Of a stretch of 63,021 nt of DNA, positions 50,586-60,875 are shown in pieces (within the stretch, counting starts at the first letter, position 1; each line of letters starts with the position of its first letter). A model generated the notes under the pieces. It saw only the letters and a program-made list of their open reading frames with translations, made no database searches and was not told the DNA's origin. Origin of the DNA: an uncultured Oscillospiraceae bacterium (GTDB lineage: Bacteria > Bacillota > Clostridia > Oscillospirales > Oscillospiraceae); the NCBI GenBank assembly GCA_947630755.1, contig CANRIU010000007.1, forward strand, positions 1 to 63,021. The letters are read 5' to 3'. The translations under genes and the position numbers were made by a program.

Positions 50586-52931
50586 TCACAGCACGAGAAT
50601 AAGTATCCCCCGCACAAGAAGCGCCGCAAGCCACGCCAAAACGCACTGCCACACAACGACGCCAACCGCCCATTTGGCGCCGAGCTCCCGTTTTACGGAG
50701 GCGATAGCCGCAACACAGGGCGTGTAAAGCAGGCTGAACACCAGCAGCGCCCCGGCGGAGACGGTGTCAAGCACGGCGTTCACGCCGCCCTGGGCGGAGA
50801 ACAGGACCTCCAGCGTGGAGACCACGCTCTCCTTCGCCATAAAGCCGCTTATCAGCGAGGTGCATATCCTCCAGTCCCCAAGGCCCAGTGGCCGAAACAG
50901 CGGAGCGATGAATCCGGCAATGACAGCCATTATGCTCCCAGAGGAGTCGGATACCAGATTCAGGTGCGTATCGAAGCTCTGGAGGAACCACACCACCACC
51001 GTGGCGATAAGTATGACGGAGAACGCCTTCTGGAGGAAGTCCTTTGCCTTCTCCCACATGAGCTGAAGGGTGCTTCGGACGCTGGGCATACGGTAGTTGG
51101 GAAGCTCCATGACAAAGGGCACCGCCTCGCCACGGAAAAGGACCTTTTTGTAAAGGAAGGTGATGAGTATGCCCGTAACGATGCCGAGAAGGTAGAGCCC
51201 CGTCATAACTATGCCGCCCTTTCCCGGGAAAAAGGCGTTTACAAAAAACGCATAAATGGGAAGCTTCGCCGTGCAGCTCATAAACGGGGTGAGAAGTATG
51301 GTCATGCGCCTGTCGCGCTCACTGGGGAGCGTGCGGGTAGCCATCACCGCGGGGACAGTGCACCCGAAACCAATGAGCATGGGGACGATGCTCCGCCCGG
51401 AGAGGCCGATCTTTCTCAGGAGCTTGTCCATAAAGAAGGCGACACGGGCGATATAGCCGCTGTCCTCCAAAAGGGAGAGGAAGAAGAACATGGTGACAAC
51501 AATGGGCATGAAGCTCAGCACGCTGCCCACGCCCTCAAATATGCCGCCGATAACAAGGTCGCGTATAACCTCGTTGACTCCCGCTGAGATAAGGGCCCTG
51601 TCGGTGATGTCTGTCAGCGCCGAGATCCCCATGTCCAGAAGGTTCTGGAGCCAGGCGCCTATCACGTTGAAGGTGAGGTAAAAGACAAGCGCCATTATCG
51701 CCACGAAAAGCGGTATGGCGGTATATTTGCCGGTGAGTATTTTGTCCAGCTTCTCGCTTCTTATGTGTTCCCGGCTCTCCCGGGGCTTTTTCACGCACTC
51801 CCGGCAGACGTCGTTTATGAAGGTAAAGCGCATATCGGCGATGGCGGCGCTGCGGTCCAGCCCCCTCTCGGACTCCATCTGGAGAGTTATGTGCTCCAAA
51901 AGCTCTTTCTCGTTCTGGTCAAGGGCAAGGCGCTCAATGACAAGCTCGTCCCCCTCTATCGCCTTTGCGGAGGAGAACCGTGCGGGCATACCGGACTTCT
52001 CGGCGTGGTCCTCAATGAGGTGCACCACCGCGTGAAGGCACCTGTGCACGGCGCCGCCGAAGGCGTCCTTCGCGCAAAAATCCACCTTTACGGGCTTCTC
52101 CTGATACTTTGCCACATGGATGGCGTGGGTGATAAGCTCCTCTATGCCCTCGTTTTTGGCGGCGGAGATGGGCACCACCGGGACACCCAGCCGCGCCTCC
52201 ATGGCGTTCACATCGATGGAGCCACCGTTTCCGGTGAGCTCGTCCATCATGTTGAGCGCCACAACCATGGGCCTGTCCATCTCGAGAAGCTGCATGGTCA
52301 GGTAAAGGTTGCGCTCGATGTTTGTGGCATCGACTATGTTGATTATCGCGTCGGGCCTTGAGTCCAGCACGAAGCTCCGGGAGACGACCTCCTCGCTGGA
52401 GTAGGGGGACATGGAGTATATCCCCGGAAGGTCGGTAATCAGCGTGTCCGGGTGCCCGAGTATCGCTCCGTCCTTTCTGTCAACGGTGACGCCGGGAAAA
52501 TTGCCGACGTGCTGGTTTGCGCCTGTGAGCCTGTTGAACAGGGTGGTCTTGCCGCTGTTCTGGTTCCCCACAAGGGCAAAGGTCAGCGTGTGGCCCTCCG
52601 GCAGCGGCTTTTCGCCGTGCTTTTCGTGGTGGACGCCGGGCTCGCCGAAGTAGGGGTGGGCAACGGGACGGCGCGCTCTCCCCCGCTCCTCCTGCCTGGC
52701 GGCATTTTCAACGGGCTCGACCTCTATCTTCCCCGCGTCGTCGAGCCTGAGGGTGAGCTCATAGCCGTGGATCCTCAGCTCCACCGGGTCGCCCATGGGC
52801 GCGAATTTCACCACAGTTACCTCGGCGCCGGGTATGACGCCCATATCAAGAAAATGCTGTCTCAGCGCGCCCTCCCCGCCGACGGTGAGGATGCGCCCGC
52901 TCTGCCCGATTCCCAGGTCTTTGATAGTCAT
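50586..52931 (-). CDS. feoB: FeoA-FeoB fusion ferrous iron transporter
   Basis: 781 residues. Residues 1-75 are a FeoA (SH3-like) domain (LRQHFLDMGVIPGAEVTVV). The GTPase follows with G1 GNQNSGKTT, G3 DLPGIYSMSPYSSEE and G4 NMMD, then the helical spacer and the membrane channel with two Gate regions (GSVLSFMPIVVTMFFFLSLLEDSGYIARV; FMSCTAKLPIY). It imports Fe2+. FeoA is usually a separate protein, so this is a fusion. Its promoter lies at 52969-52997. Confidence 0.95.
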   Translation of the reverse strand: MTIKDLGIGQSGRILTVGGEGALRQHFLDMGVIPGAEVTVVKFAPMGDPVELRIHGYELTLRLDDAGKIEVEPVENAARQEERGRARRPVAHPYFGEPGVHHEKHGEKPLPEGHTLTFALVGNQNSGKTTLFNRLTGANQHVGNFPGVTVDRKDGAILGHPDTLITDLPGIYSMSPYSSEEVVSRSFVLDSRPDAIINIVDATNIERNLYLTMQLLEMDRPMVVALNMMDELTGNGGSIDVNAMEARLGVPVVPISAAKNEGIEELITHAIHVAKYQEKPVKVDFCAKDAFGGAVHRCLHAVVHLIEDHAEKSGMPARFSSAKAIEGDELVIERLALDQNEKELLEHITLQMESERGLDRSAAIADMRFTFINDVCRECVKKPRESREHIRSEKLDKILTGKYTAIPLFVAIMALVFYLTFNVIGAWLQNLLDMGISALTDITDRALISAGVNEVIRDLVIGGIFEGVGSVLSFMPIVVTMFFFLSLLEDSGYIARVAFFMDKLLRKIGLSGRSIVPMLIGFGCTVPAVMATRTLPSERDRRMTILLTPFMSCTAKLPIYAFFVNAFFPGKGGIVMTGLYLLGIVTGILITFLYKKVLFRGEAVPFVMELPNYRMPSVRSTLQLMWEKAKDFLQKAFSVILIATVVVWFLQSFDTHLNLVSDSSGSIMAVIAGFIAPLFRPLGLGDWRICTSLISGFMAKESVVSTLEVLFSAQGGVNAVLDTVSAGALLVFSLLYTPCVAAIASVKRELGAKWAVGVVVWQCVLAWLAALLVRGILILVL

Positions 52932-52968
52932 AAATTAAATAGCCTTCTTCCAAAGCTTGTTCCAACAG

Positions 52969-52997
52969 AGGATAGCACAACGCCGCCCATTTGTCAA
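52969..52997 (-). promoter_or_regulatory. feoAB promoter inside a palindrome
   Basis: Minus strand: -35 TTGACA (52992-52997), 17-bp spacer, -10 TATCCT (52969-52974). The -35 lies in the centre of an inverted repeat with arms CGCCGCC (52981-52987) and GGCGGCG (53001-53007), a possible operator. No clear Fur box is seen. Confidence 0.65.
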
Positions 52998-53063
52998 ACA
53001 GGCGGCGTGAAAATCATGGAAAACGCTTTAAATATTTAGCCACGGGACCGATGCGCCTCCGGG

Positions 53064-54380
53064 TCACTCTCCCCGCGCGGCGGCGTTTGAGGCTGCTTCA
53101 AATTCCTCCGCAGCCATGGATATGTCGCCGCCCTCGCCCACCGTCTGGAGCATCTTCCACCAGTTCATCCTGGCGTCCGCCCAGCCGGGAGTGACCTGGT
53201 AGTAGTCCCCCATGTATTTGCGAAGGGTGAAGTACTCCGTCATCAGCTCGTCGTTTTCATATATGTTCGGGACATCCCGCACGGGCCACAAGGTGAGGGA
53301 CAGCACGGCCTGGGTGTACATGTTCACATCCTCCGCCATAAAGCGGATAAACTTTTTCGCCGCTTCGATGCGCCCGGGGTCCCCATTGTCAAATACGCCA
53401 AAGCCCCATATCCCGCCCTGGAGCCTTATATCCCCGTCGCTTGTGGGGAAGGCCATCGGGAATATGTCAAAGCTGAGCGTCGGGTTGCTAATTGTCTGTG
53501 TCACCTCGTTTGCCACGTTCCAGCAGAATGTCATGGCAGTCTCCCCCGCGGAGAACATGGTTATCTCATCCGCGCCCAGCGCCGAGGGGTTGAAGTTTAT
53601 CCCGTCCAGGGAGCGCAGAAGCTCCAGAGCGCGGATATTCTCCTCGCTGTTGAAGGTGTAGCAGGTGTGGGCAGGGTCCGTGAAGGTCCCGCCGTAGAGG
53701 TTATTGATGAGCGCCCGCGTGCCCTGGTCTCCGCCCTGCCCGCCGCAGTAGACCTCGCCCACGTTCTCCACGCCGTACTCCCTGAGAGCTGCGACAGCTG
53801 AGATAAAGCCCTCTGTCGTCCAAGTGTGTGTCTCCTCGTCCACATACTGCCACGCCCCGGAGGCCTCAAAGATGTCGCGGTTTACAGCCATGCAGTGGGT
53901 AGTCATGCACATGGGGTAGATATAGCTTGTCCCGTCTTCATTGACGCAGGCGGCTCTCACGGAGTCATATATGCTCCCGGCGGTCTCACCGGACCAGAGG
54001 TCCCCCAGGTCCGCCATGAGCCCTCTCGCGCCCCAGTTTGCCGACAGCCTCTCCGGCCCCTCAAAAACGATGTCCGGCGTCTTTCCCAGGCTGACAGCAT
54101 CCTCTATCTCCTGATCTCCGGTGTTATAGTCTATCTCTCTGACGCTGACCTTTATCAGGGGATTCGCCCGATGGAAGGAGCTTATCATGGACGAGAGGGC
54201 GCTGCTGTTCCCCCAGCCGCCCACGGGGTATATCCACAGCGACAGCTCTATCTCCTCCTGTACCTCACCCGGCGCCTCGGGGCCGTCGTCAGGCTCAACC
54301 GTGGGCTCGTCCCCGCCGGAGCAGGCGGAGAGCGTCAGCGCAAGGGCGGCAAGCAGGGCCAGAATTCTTCTCAATTTCAT
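53064..54380 (-). CDS. extracellular solute-binding lipoprotein (family 1)
   Basis: 438 residues. The lipoprotein signal MKLRRILALLAALALTLSACSGG has a Cys lipobox near residue 20. The mature part is a family-1 sugar-type binding protein: WGNSSALSSMISSFHRANPLIKV, then the long two-lobed fold with GGIWGFGVFDNG. ATG 54380 follows GGAGG, so the longer frame is not used. No permease or ATPase gene is near; instead it follows a hybrid sensor kinase by 17 bp, so it may present a ligand to the kinase. Confidence 0.88.
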   Translation of the reverse strand: MKLRRILALLAALALTLSACSGGDEPTVEPDDGPEAPGEVQEEIELSLWIYPVGGWGNSSALSSMISSFHRANPLIKVSVREIDYNTGDQEIEDAVSLGKTPDIVFEGPERLSANWGARGLMADLGDLWSGETAGSIYDSVRAACVNEDGTSYIYPMCMTTHCMAVNRDIFEASGAWQYVDEETHTWTTEGFISAVAALREYGVENVGEVYCGGQGGDQGTRALINNLYGGTFTDPAHTCYTFNSEENIRALELLRSLDGINFNPSALGADEITMFSAGETAMTFCWNVANEVTQTISNPTLSFDIFPMAFPTSDGDIRLQGGIWGFGVFDNGDPGRIEAAKKFIRFMAEDVNMYTQAVLSLTLWPVRDVPNIYENDELMTEYFTLRKYMGDYYQVTPGWADARMNWWKMLQTVGEGGDISMAAEEFEAASNAAARGE

Positions 54381-54397
54381 ATTATCCTCCAAAGAAG

Positions 54398-56959
54398 TTA
54401 ATGCTTTTCTCCCGGGCTCATATAGCGCTCCAGAAGGGCGGCAACCTCGTCTACGTCTATGGGCTTTGCCGTGTGGGCGTTCATCCCGCACTCAAGGCAT
54501 CGCTGCACATCGTCGGAGAAGGCGTCGGCGCTCATGGCGATTATCGGGACGGTTTTGGCGTCCTCCCGGTCAAGGCGGCGTATCTCCGCCGTCGCCTCAT
54601 AGCCGTTCATGATCGGCATTCTAATATCCATGAGTATGGCGTCGTAGTACCCCGGAGGGCTGGCGGCGAACTTCTCAACACAGGTCCTGCCGTTCTCCGC
54701 CCACTCCAGCTCCAGTCCAAGGTCGGACAGGAGCTCCTGGGCTATCTCCCAGTTTAAGTCGTTGTCCTCCGCCAGGAGCACCCTTCTCCCGGTGAGGTCC
54801 GCCGCGCTGTGGGCGGCCTCCTCACGGGAGCCGCCGTCCCCGCACTGATACTGCCTCAGCGCGTAATATAGCGTCGAGCGGAAAAGGGGCTTCGGTATCA
54901 CCCCGTCGATCCCGGCGGACTTTGCCGTGTCCTCAATCTCGCTCCAGTCGGCGGAGGTTATGAGCAGCATGACCGTCTCCGGCGGGCAGACGCGGCGGAG
55001 CCTCTTCGCGGTCTCGATGCCGTCGATGCCGCCGAGCTTCCAGTCGATGAGGATTATCTGGTATGTCCCGCCGCTCTCAGCAAGGCCTTGGACCTTTTCC
55101 ACGGCGCTCTCGCCGCTGTTCACCCAGTCGGGGATGCAGCCTATGGACCGCAGGGCCGCCGCGGCGCTCTCACACAGCAGGTCGTCATCGTCAATGAGCA
55201 GCACATTTGAGGGCGGGAGCGTCATCTCCGCCTCCCGCACAAGGGCCTTCTCGAGGTCGAGGCACACATGGAACTCCGTCCCCACGCCGGGCTCGCTCTC
55301 CACCTCGATGGTGCCGCCCATGGCGTCGACGATGTACTTTGTTATTGCCATTCCCAGCCCCGCGCCCTCGGTCTTCTGGACACGGGAGCTGTCCTCCCGG
55401 GAGAAGGATTCAAAAATATGCTCCCTGAACTCCGGAGACATGCCTATCCCCGTGTCCTTTACCCGGAGATTCACCCGCACCCGGTCACTCCCTGCGCTGG
55501 ATGCCTCCTCATAGACCACGACGCTTATGGAGCCGCCCTCCGGTGTGAACTTCACGGCGTTGCCAAGAAGATTCAGCAGTATCTGATTTAAGCGCACGCT
55601 GTCGCAGAAGACGTGCTCCGCGGGGATGTCGTAGACATACACGTTGAATCTCTGCTTTTTCGCGTTCACCTGGGGCTGGACTATGTTGACGATCCCCTGC
55701 ATCGTCTCCCGGAGGGAGATCTGCTCCATGTGGAGCGTGAGCTTACCGCTCTCAATCTTTGACATATCGAGGATGTCGTTGATGAGCCGCAGAAGATGGC
55801 GGCTGGAGAGGGAGATCTTCTTCAGGCAGTTCTGGACCTGCTTTACGTTGTCAAGGTTGTTTATGGCTATCGTCGTCATTCCCACGATGCCGTTCATGGG
55901 CGTGCGTATGTCGTGGGACATATTTGAGAGAAATTCGCTCTTCGCGCGGTTTGCCTGCTCGGCCGCACGGCGGGCCTCGTCAAGCTCCCTCATCTGGCGG
56001 TGGGTCTGGAGTATATACCAGCAGAACACGGTGAGCAGCGCCAGAAGCAGCACCACACAGCCCAGGATAGACGCCGTGCTCCAGCTCCTGCTCAAATCGT
56101 TGACCGTCTTATCAATACGCCCGTAGGGCATAAAGAGGAACAGATACCACTCCGAAAACGGCAGCGCAGTGCACCGAAGATACCGCTTCTCACCCTCAAG
56201 GACAAACTGGCCCGTCAGGGTCTTGCCCTGCTCCATCGTGCCCTTCAGAAGCTCGATATACTCCTCCCCGGATATGCCCTCGAAGCTGTCGTATTTTTCA
56301 AGCACCCGGGAAAAATACGACTCATCTGTGATGTCGCTGTCGCGGACGATAAAATCTCCCTTGCGGTCGATTATAAAGTAGTAAATCATGTCGTCGTCGG
56401 AGTCCAGTGAAAGGGTATCGCTTATGTAGCTCACCGGGAGGGCGGCTACAAGAGCGGCGCTCTTCTCGCCGCTGTACATGGGGTAGGCCGCGGGGATGCC
56501 CATAAGGAGCACATCCTCGCCGATGAGGTCCTGACCGATAGCCATCTTCTCCTCGCCTCCGGTCAGGGAGCTCAAAAACGCCTCCGCCTCCTCCGCCTGG
56601 ATCTGACTTCCGTAAAGCATCTCGAAGCTCCCGTCCTGTCCCAAAAGCGCCAGGTGGTCAAAGCCCCTTGCCCGGGCGTAGTAGCTCAGCGCGACGCGCA
56701 TGGCGCTGATTTCCGCCTGACTGTCCGGCGGGACGGAGTCCACCAGGGCGCCGACCTGCGACAGCCGCAGCTCTATGGCGGTGCCGAAGTGCGACGCCGC
56801 CTGCTCGCTCAGGCCCGCCATGTAAATGGAGCCGATCTCACCTACGGCGTCGGCCCCGCGCCTGTTCATCTGAAGCGCCAGATACGAGAACACCATCACA
56901 CAGAGCGCGGAAACAAGCACCAGCGATATGACGAGCCCCCTTGTGACCCTGCTCTTCAC
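54398..56959 (-). CDS. hybrid sensor histidine kinase with two receiver domains
   Basis: About 853 residues. First helix ([20 protein letters not shown]), an extracellular sensor of ~250 residues (dCache-like), second helix near 300, then HisKA with [10 protein letters not shown], an ATPase domain with N-box and G-boxes ([15 protein letters not shown]), and two receivers whose phosphoacceptor Asp lie in ILIDWKLGG and ILMDIRMP. No HPt or DNA-binding domain follows. GTG 56959 has AAGGAGG upstream. The promoter is at 57026-57054; the lipoprotein gene is next. Confidence 0.94.
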   Translation of the reverse strand: MKSRVTRGLVISLVLVSALCVMVFSYLALQMNRRGADAVGEIGSIYMAGLSEQAASHFGTAIELRLSQVGALVDSVPPDSQAEISAMRVALSYYARARGFDHLALLGQDGSFEMLYGSQIQAEEAEAFLSSLTGGEEKMAIGQDLIGEDVLLMGIPAAYPMYSGEKSAALVAALPVSYISDTLSLDSDDDMIYYFIIDRKGDFIVRDSDITDESYFSRVLEKYDSFEGISGEEYIELLKGTMEQGKTLTGQFVLEGEKRYLRCTALPFSEWYLFLFMPYGRIDKTVNDLSRSWSTASILGCVVLLLALLTVFCWYILQTHRQMRELDEARRAAEQANRAKSEFLSNMSHDIRTPMNGIVGMTTIAINNLDNVKQVQNCLKKISLSSRHLLRLINDILDMSKIESGKLTLHMEQISLRETMQGIVNIVQPQVNAKKQRFNVYVYDIPAEHVFCDSVRLNQILLNLLGNAVKFTPEGGSISVVVYEEASSAGSDRVRVNLRVKDTGIGMSPEFREHIFESFSREDSSRVQKTEGAGLGMAITKYIVDAMGGTIEVESEPGVGTEFHVCLDLEKALVREAEMTLPPSNVLLIDDDDLLCESAAAALRSIGCIPDWVNSGESAVEKVQGLAESGGTYQIILIDWKLGGIDGIETAKRLRRVCPPETVMLLITSADWSEIEDTAKSAGIDGVIPKPLFRSTLYYALRQYQCGDGGSREEAAHSAADLTGRRVLLAEDNDLNWEIAQELLSDLGLELEWAENGRTCVEKFAASPPGYYDAILMDIRMPIMNGYEATAEIRRLDREDAKTVPIIAMSADAFSDDVQRCLECGMNAHTAKPIDVDEVAALLERYMSPGEKH

Positions 56960-57025
56960 GGTAAGTTCCCCTCCTTCCGGCAAAAGGCAGCATAAATTGC
57001 CCGTGTCTATAATTTAACATTTTAT

Positions 57026-57054
57026 ACTATATCATATCGACGTAAAAAAGTAAA
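57026..57054 (-). promoter_or_regulatory. promoter of the sensor kinase-lipoprotein unit
   Basis: Minus strand: -35 TTTACT (57049-57054), 17-bp spacer, -10 TATAGT (57026-57031), in an AT-rich gap. Confidence 0.55.
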
Positions 57055-57084
57055 ATACATTTTTTCACACATATGGACTTATGT

Positions 57085-57828
57085 TCAATTATTTCTCCCT
57101 CTGCGGCAAAAGTCCCGGGAGACGAGGTCCATGACCACCTGTCCGGCGATGATCAGCCCCGCCGCCGCCGGAACGAAGGCCGTACTCCCCGGGACCGGGC
57201 GCCGGGAGGCCGTAACCTCCACGTCCTTAGTACCTGAGGCGGGTATGATCGGCTCCTCCTTCGAGTACACCACCTTAAGGCTTTTTACGCCCCGCTTTTT
57301 AAGCTCCTTGCGGATTATCCGCGCCAGCGGGTCCATGCTGGTGTCAAAAATGTCCGCCACCTCAAGGGCCGTGGGGTCTGTCTTGTTCCCGGTGCCCATG
57401 CAGCTGATTATCGGCGTGCCCGTCAGCGCCGCTTTCTCGGCGAGCATCAGCTTCCCGGTGACGTTGTCTATGGCGTCCACCACATAGTCAAGGTCCCCAA
57501 ATTCCAGCTCTCCCGCCGTCTCGGGGCCGTAAAAAATCCGGTGGGTCCGCACCACGCAGTCGGGGGCTATGTCCAGCGCCCGGGAGCGCGCCGCGTCCAC
57601 CTTGTACATGCCTATGGTGCTGTGGGCGGCGATTATCTGGCGGTTTAAATTAGATATGCTCACCCTGTCGTGGTCAACAAGGTCGAGCTGCCCCACGCCG
57701 CTCCTCACAAGGGCCTCCACCACATATCCGCCCACGCCGCCTATGCCGAAAACAGCCACCCGGGAGGCTCGGAGCTTTTCCATCGCCTCGCCGCCAAAGA
57801 GGAGCCTCGTCCTTGAAAACTGGTCCAT
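57085..57828 (-). CDS. tcdA: tRNA threonylcarbamoyladenosine dehydratase
   Basis: 247 residues. E1-like ATPase that cyclises t6A to ct6A at tRNA position 37. MDQFSRTRLLFGGEAMEKL, nucleotide loop GIGGVGGYVVEALVRSGVG, DHDRVSISNLNRQI and DAIDNVTGKL are present. It starts 11 bp after the UvrA-type gene stop. Confidence 0.93.
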   Translation of the reverse strand: MDQFSRTRLLFGGEAMEKLRASRVAVFGIGGVGGYVVEALVRSGVGQLDLVDHDRVSISNLNRQIIAAHSTIGMYKVDAARSRALDIAPDCVVRTHRIFYGPETAGELEFGDLDYVVDAIDNVTGKLMLAEKAALTGTPIISCMGTGNKTDPTALEVADIFDTSMDPLARIIRKELKKRGVKSLKVVYSKEEPIIPASGTKDVEVTASRRPVPGSTAFVPAAAGLIIAGQVVMDLVSRDFCRRGRNN

Positions 57829-57839
57829 TATACGCTCCT

Positions 57840-60347
57840 TTAAATGTATTTTCCCGTGACGCTCTCACCGCACGCCCGGAGCTCCTCCGGAGTGCCCGCG
57901 GCGACGATCCGCCCGCCGTGGACTCCCCCGCCGGGACCCATGTCCACGCAGTAGTCGGAATTTCTGATGACATCCAGATCGTGCTCGATTACTATGACCG
58001 TCGCCCCCAGGTCCGTAAGGTGCCGGAACACTCCGAGGAGCGTCTCCACATCCAGCGGATGAAGGCCTATCGTGGGCTCGTCGAACACGAATACCGTGTC
58101 CTCCTGTCCGCGCCCCATCTCGCTTGCCAGCTTCAGCCTCTGGGCCTCGCCGCCGGAGAGTCCCGGCGTCTCCTCCCCCAGCGTCAGGTAACCCAGACCG
58201 AGGTCGCTGAGCACCCGGAGCTTCCGCTCCACATTCGGAAGGTCCCGGCAGGCCGCGATGGCCTCGTCCACGCTCATGTCCATGAGCTCCGGCAGGGAGT
58301 ACTCCCCGCCGCCCCTTTTGGAGCCGCGCTTTATGAGGTACGCCTCCTTTGAGTATCTTGAGCCACGGCACTCGGGACAGGGGATGTCCACATCCGGCAG
58401 AAACTGTACGTCCAGGGTTATCATACCCGTCCCGTCGCACACCGGGCATCTGAGGCTGCCAGTATTGTAGGAGAAATCCCCCGCCCTGCGCCCACGCCTT
58501 TTGGCCTCCGGCGTTCTGGCGTATACCTTTCTCAGCTCGTCATGGACATCGGCGTAGGTCGCCACCGTGGAGCGGACGTTTATACCTATCGGCGTCGCGT
58601 CAATAAGCTTCACATGGCGTATCCCCTGGGCGGAAACCGCCCTGACGTGCTCCGGGAGCTTCGCCCCGGAGATGTGGCACTCCAGCCCCGGGACAAGGCT
58701 CTCCAGCACCATGGTAGTTTTGCCCGAGCCCGAAACTCCCGTCACGGAAATGAGCCGTCCCTTTGGGAAGTCCACCTCCAGCGGCCTTACGGTGTGGATG
58801 CTGTCCGTGGACAGGTGGATCCTCCCCAGGGCGAAGATCTCCCCGCGGTCAAGCTCCCTGCGGGCGGAAATTATGCGTTTTCCCGTAATAAACGGGCCTA
58901 TTCTGGACGCCGGGTCCCGGACAGCCTGCCGGAGCTCACCCTGGGCAATCACCCTTCCGCCCCCTGCCCCGGCCTCCGGGCCAAGCTCGATGAGCCAGTC
59001 GGCGTGGGATAGGACCGCCGTGTCGTGGTCCACAAGGACGACAGTGTTCCCGTCGGCGATAAGGTCGTCCATCACCCCTGTGACGCCTTCTATATTTCTC
59101 GGGTGGAGCCCTATTGACGGCTCGTCCAGCACATACAGGACGCCCGTCGTCCTGTTTCTCACCGCCCGGGCAAGCTGCATTCTCTGGCGCTCCCCGGTGG
59201 AGAGGGTCGACGCCTCCCGGTCGAGTGTGAGATAGGACAGGCCCAGGTCCATGAGCCTCTTTGCGGCGTGCTGGAATGACTCGCATATGCTCTCCGCCAT
59301 GGGGCGCATCTCCTCCGGCATGGAGCCGGGCACCCCGTCAACCCAATCCACAAGGTCAGAAAGCGTCATCCGGCAAACATCCGCGAGGGACAGTCCTCTG
59401 AGCCTCGGCGCACGGGCCTCGTCGGAGAGCCTGCTGCCCCCGCAGTGGGGACAGGGACCTGTCTTTAAAAACTTCTCTACCCGCTTCATGCCCTTCTCGT
59501 CCCTGACATGGGAAAGGGCGTTTTCAACGGTGTAAACCGCGTTATAGTATGTGAAGTCCATCTCCCCGGCGGTGTTTGTCTTCTCGTTGTGGTATAAAAG
59601 GTGGTATTTCTTTGCCGCTCCGTGCAGAACCGCCTCCTTCTCCCGCTCCGTGAGGTCCCGGAAGGGCACGTCGGTGCGCACGCCGAGGTGGTCCCTGGCT
59701 ATGTCCTTCATAAGCGACCACATCAGCGTCTGCCAGGGCGCCACTGCCCCCTCGTCGATAGTCAGGGAGTCGTCCGGCACCAGCGTGGACTCGTCCACGG
59801 TCCTCACCGTCCCTGTCCCGTCGCAGTGGCGGCAGGCCCCGGCTGAGTTGAAGGCCAGGTCCTCCGCCCCCGGGGCGTAGAACCTCTCTCCGCACTCCGG
59901 GCACTCAAGCTCCCTTCCCGCGGCGGAGTTCATGGAGGGCGGCACATAGTGCCCGTTCGGGCACCTGTGGGAGGCAAGCCGGGAGAACATGAGCCGCAGG
60001 GAGTTTAAAAGCTCCGTCCCCGTCCCGAAGGTGCTCCTTATCCCCGGCACCCCGGGCCGCTGTCTCAGCGCCAGAGAGGCGGGAACGTACAGCACCTCGT
60101 CCACCCTCGCCTTTTCCGCCTGAGTCATGCGCCTTCTAGTGTAGGTGGACAGTGACTCCAGATACCTCCTGGACCCCTCGGCATAGAGTACCCCCAGGGC
60201 AAGAGACGATTTTCCCGACCCGGACACCCCGGCGATGCCGACTATCTTCCCGAGAGGTATGTCAACATCTATGTTTTTAAGATTGTGCACCCTTGCCCCA
60301 CGGACAAGTATTTTACTGGGCCTTTTAATTTTCTCCAATTTTACCAC
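57840..60347 (-). CDS. UvrA-like ABC ATPase (UvrA2-type, short)
   Basis: 835 residues against ~940 for true UvrA. Two ABC modules: Walker A GVSGSGKSSLALG and GVSGSGKTTMVLE, signatures LSTGERQRMQLA and LSGGEAQRLKLASE, plus zinc Cys pairs CPECGERFYAP and CRHCDGTG. The shorter length and missing UvrB-binding section point to the UvrA2 class, linked in some bacteria to drug resistance rather than general excision repair. The start at 60347 (GTG) is uncertain; a nearby TTG also fits. Confidence 0.85.
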   Translation of the reverse strand: MVKLEKIKRPSKILVRGARVHNLKNIDVDIPLGKIVGIAGVSGSGKSSLALGVLYAEGSRRYLESLSTYTRRRMTQAEKARVDEVLYVPASLALRQRPGVPGIRSTFGTGTELLNSLRLMFSRLASHRCPNGHYVPPSMNSAAGRELECPECGERFYAPGAEDLAFNSAGACRHCDGTGTVRTVDESTLVPDDSLTIDEGAVAPWQTLMWSLMKDIARDHLGVRTDVPFRDLTEREKEAVLHGAAKKYHLLYHNEKTNTAGEMDFTYYNAVYTVENALSHVRDEKGMKRVEKFLKTGPCPHCGGSRLSDEARAPRLRGLSLADVCRMTLSDLVDWVDGVPGSMPEEMRPMAESICESFQHAAKRLMDLGLSYLTLDREASTLSTGERQRMQLARAVRNRTTGVLYVLDEPSIGLHPRNIEGVTGVMDDLIADGNTVVLVDHDTAVLSHADWLIELGPEAGAGGGRVIAQGELRQAVRDPASRIGPFITGKRIISARRELDRGEIFALGRIHLSTDSIHTVRPLEVDFPKGRLISVTGVSGSGKTTMVLESLVPGLECHISGAKLPEHVRAVSAQGIRHVKLIDATPIGINVRSTVATYADVHDELRKVYARTPEAKRRGRRAGDFSYNTGSLRCPVCDGTGMITLDVQFLPDVDIPCPECRGSRYSKEAYLIKRGSKRGGGEYSLPELMDMSVDEAIAACRDLPNVERKLRVLSDLGLGYLTLGEETPGLSGGEAQRLKLASEMGRGQEDTVFVFDEPTIGLHPLDVETLLGVFRHLTDLGATVIVIEHDLDVIRNSDYCVDMGPGGGVHGGRIVAAGTPEELRACGESVTGKYI

Positions 60348-60377
60348 CCTTAGATTTTTTCTCTTAAGCCTTTCAAA

Positions 60378-60822
60378 TCACAGCCCCGTGTACTTAAGCT
60401 CCACATGGTTCTCCCGGAGCTGGTCCACAAACACCCCGGCGTTTATCATGCCCGACGGAATGGTGAACGCCCTTTTTTCTCCGGTATAAAACCTGTATCT
60501 CCGGGCGCTGTGGCGGCTTACAGTGATGAGCGTTATCTCGCTTAAATAAAAGGTTCTGGGCTTTGCGAAAACGTATCGGCAGGTTATGGTCGCCCATTTA
60601 ACCGAAAACCTCTTTCTGCTCCCGTAGAGAAACAGCGCCGCAAATACGGCGGCGGCAAGAAAGAGCGCGCCCCAGGCTATGACGTAAGCCGCGATCCCAT
60701 CCTTTTTTGACAGCAGCGCCGCCAGCGCGATAATAAAAAAACCACCCGCCCCAGCCGAAGGACATGAAATACACCATTCTTCGGCTGAAATTTATCTCAT
60801 ACTCCCTTGGATAACCGCTCAT
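60378..60822 (-). pseudogene. frameshifted two-helix membrane/PH-like protein
   Basis: ATG 60822 (GGTGGAG upstream) opens MSGYPREYEINFSRR and a first helix, then the frame breaks at a run of seven A (plus strand, 60735-60741). With six A the frame would continue (FFIIALAALLSKKDG..., second helix, then KRFSVKWATITCRYVF... ending VELKYTGL) to the TGA at 60378, about 147 residues. The second half resembles a membrane PH-like domain. It could be a sequencing slip, a fresh mutation or a slippage site. It lies between tRNA-Leu and the UvrA-like gene. Confidence 0.65.
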
Positions 60823-60846
60823 CAAAACTCCACCGTCAAAAAAACA

Positions 60847-60870
60847 AAACGCCCGGAAATCCGGGCGTTT
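60847..60870 (-). terminator. terminator after tRNA-Leu
   Basis: Perfect 10-bp stem AAACGCCCGG/CCGGGCGTTT with a 4-nt loop and T-rich tract on the minus strand. Confidence 0.85.
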
Positions 60871-60875
60871 AATTA

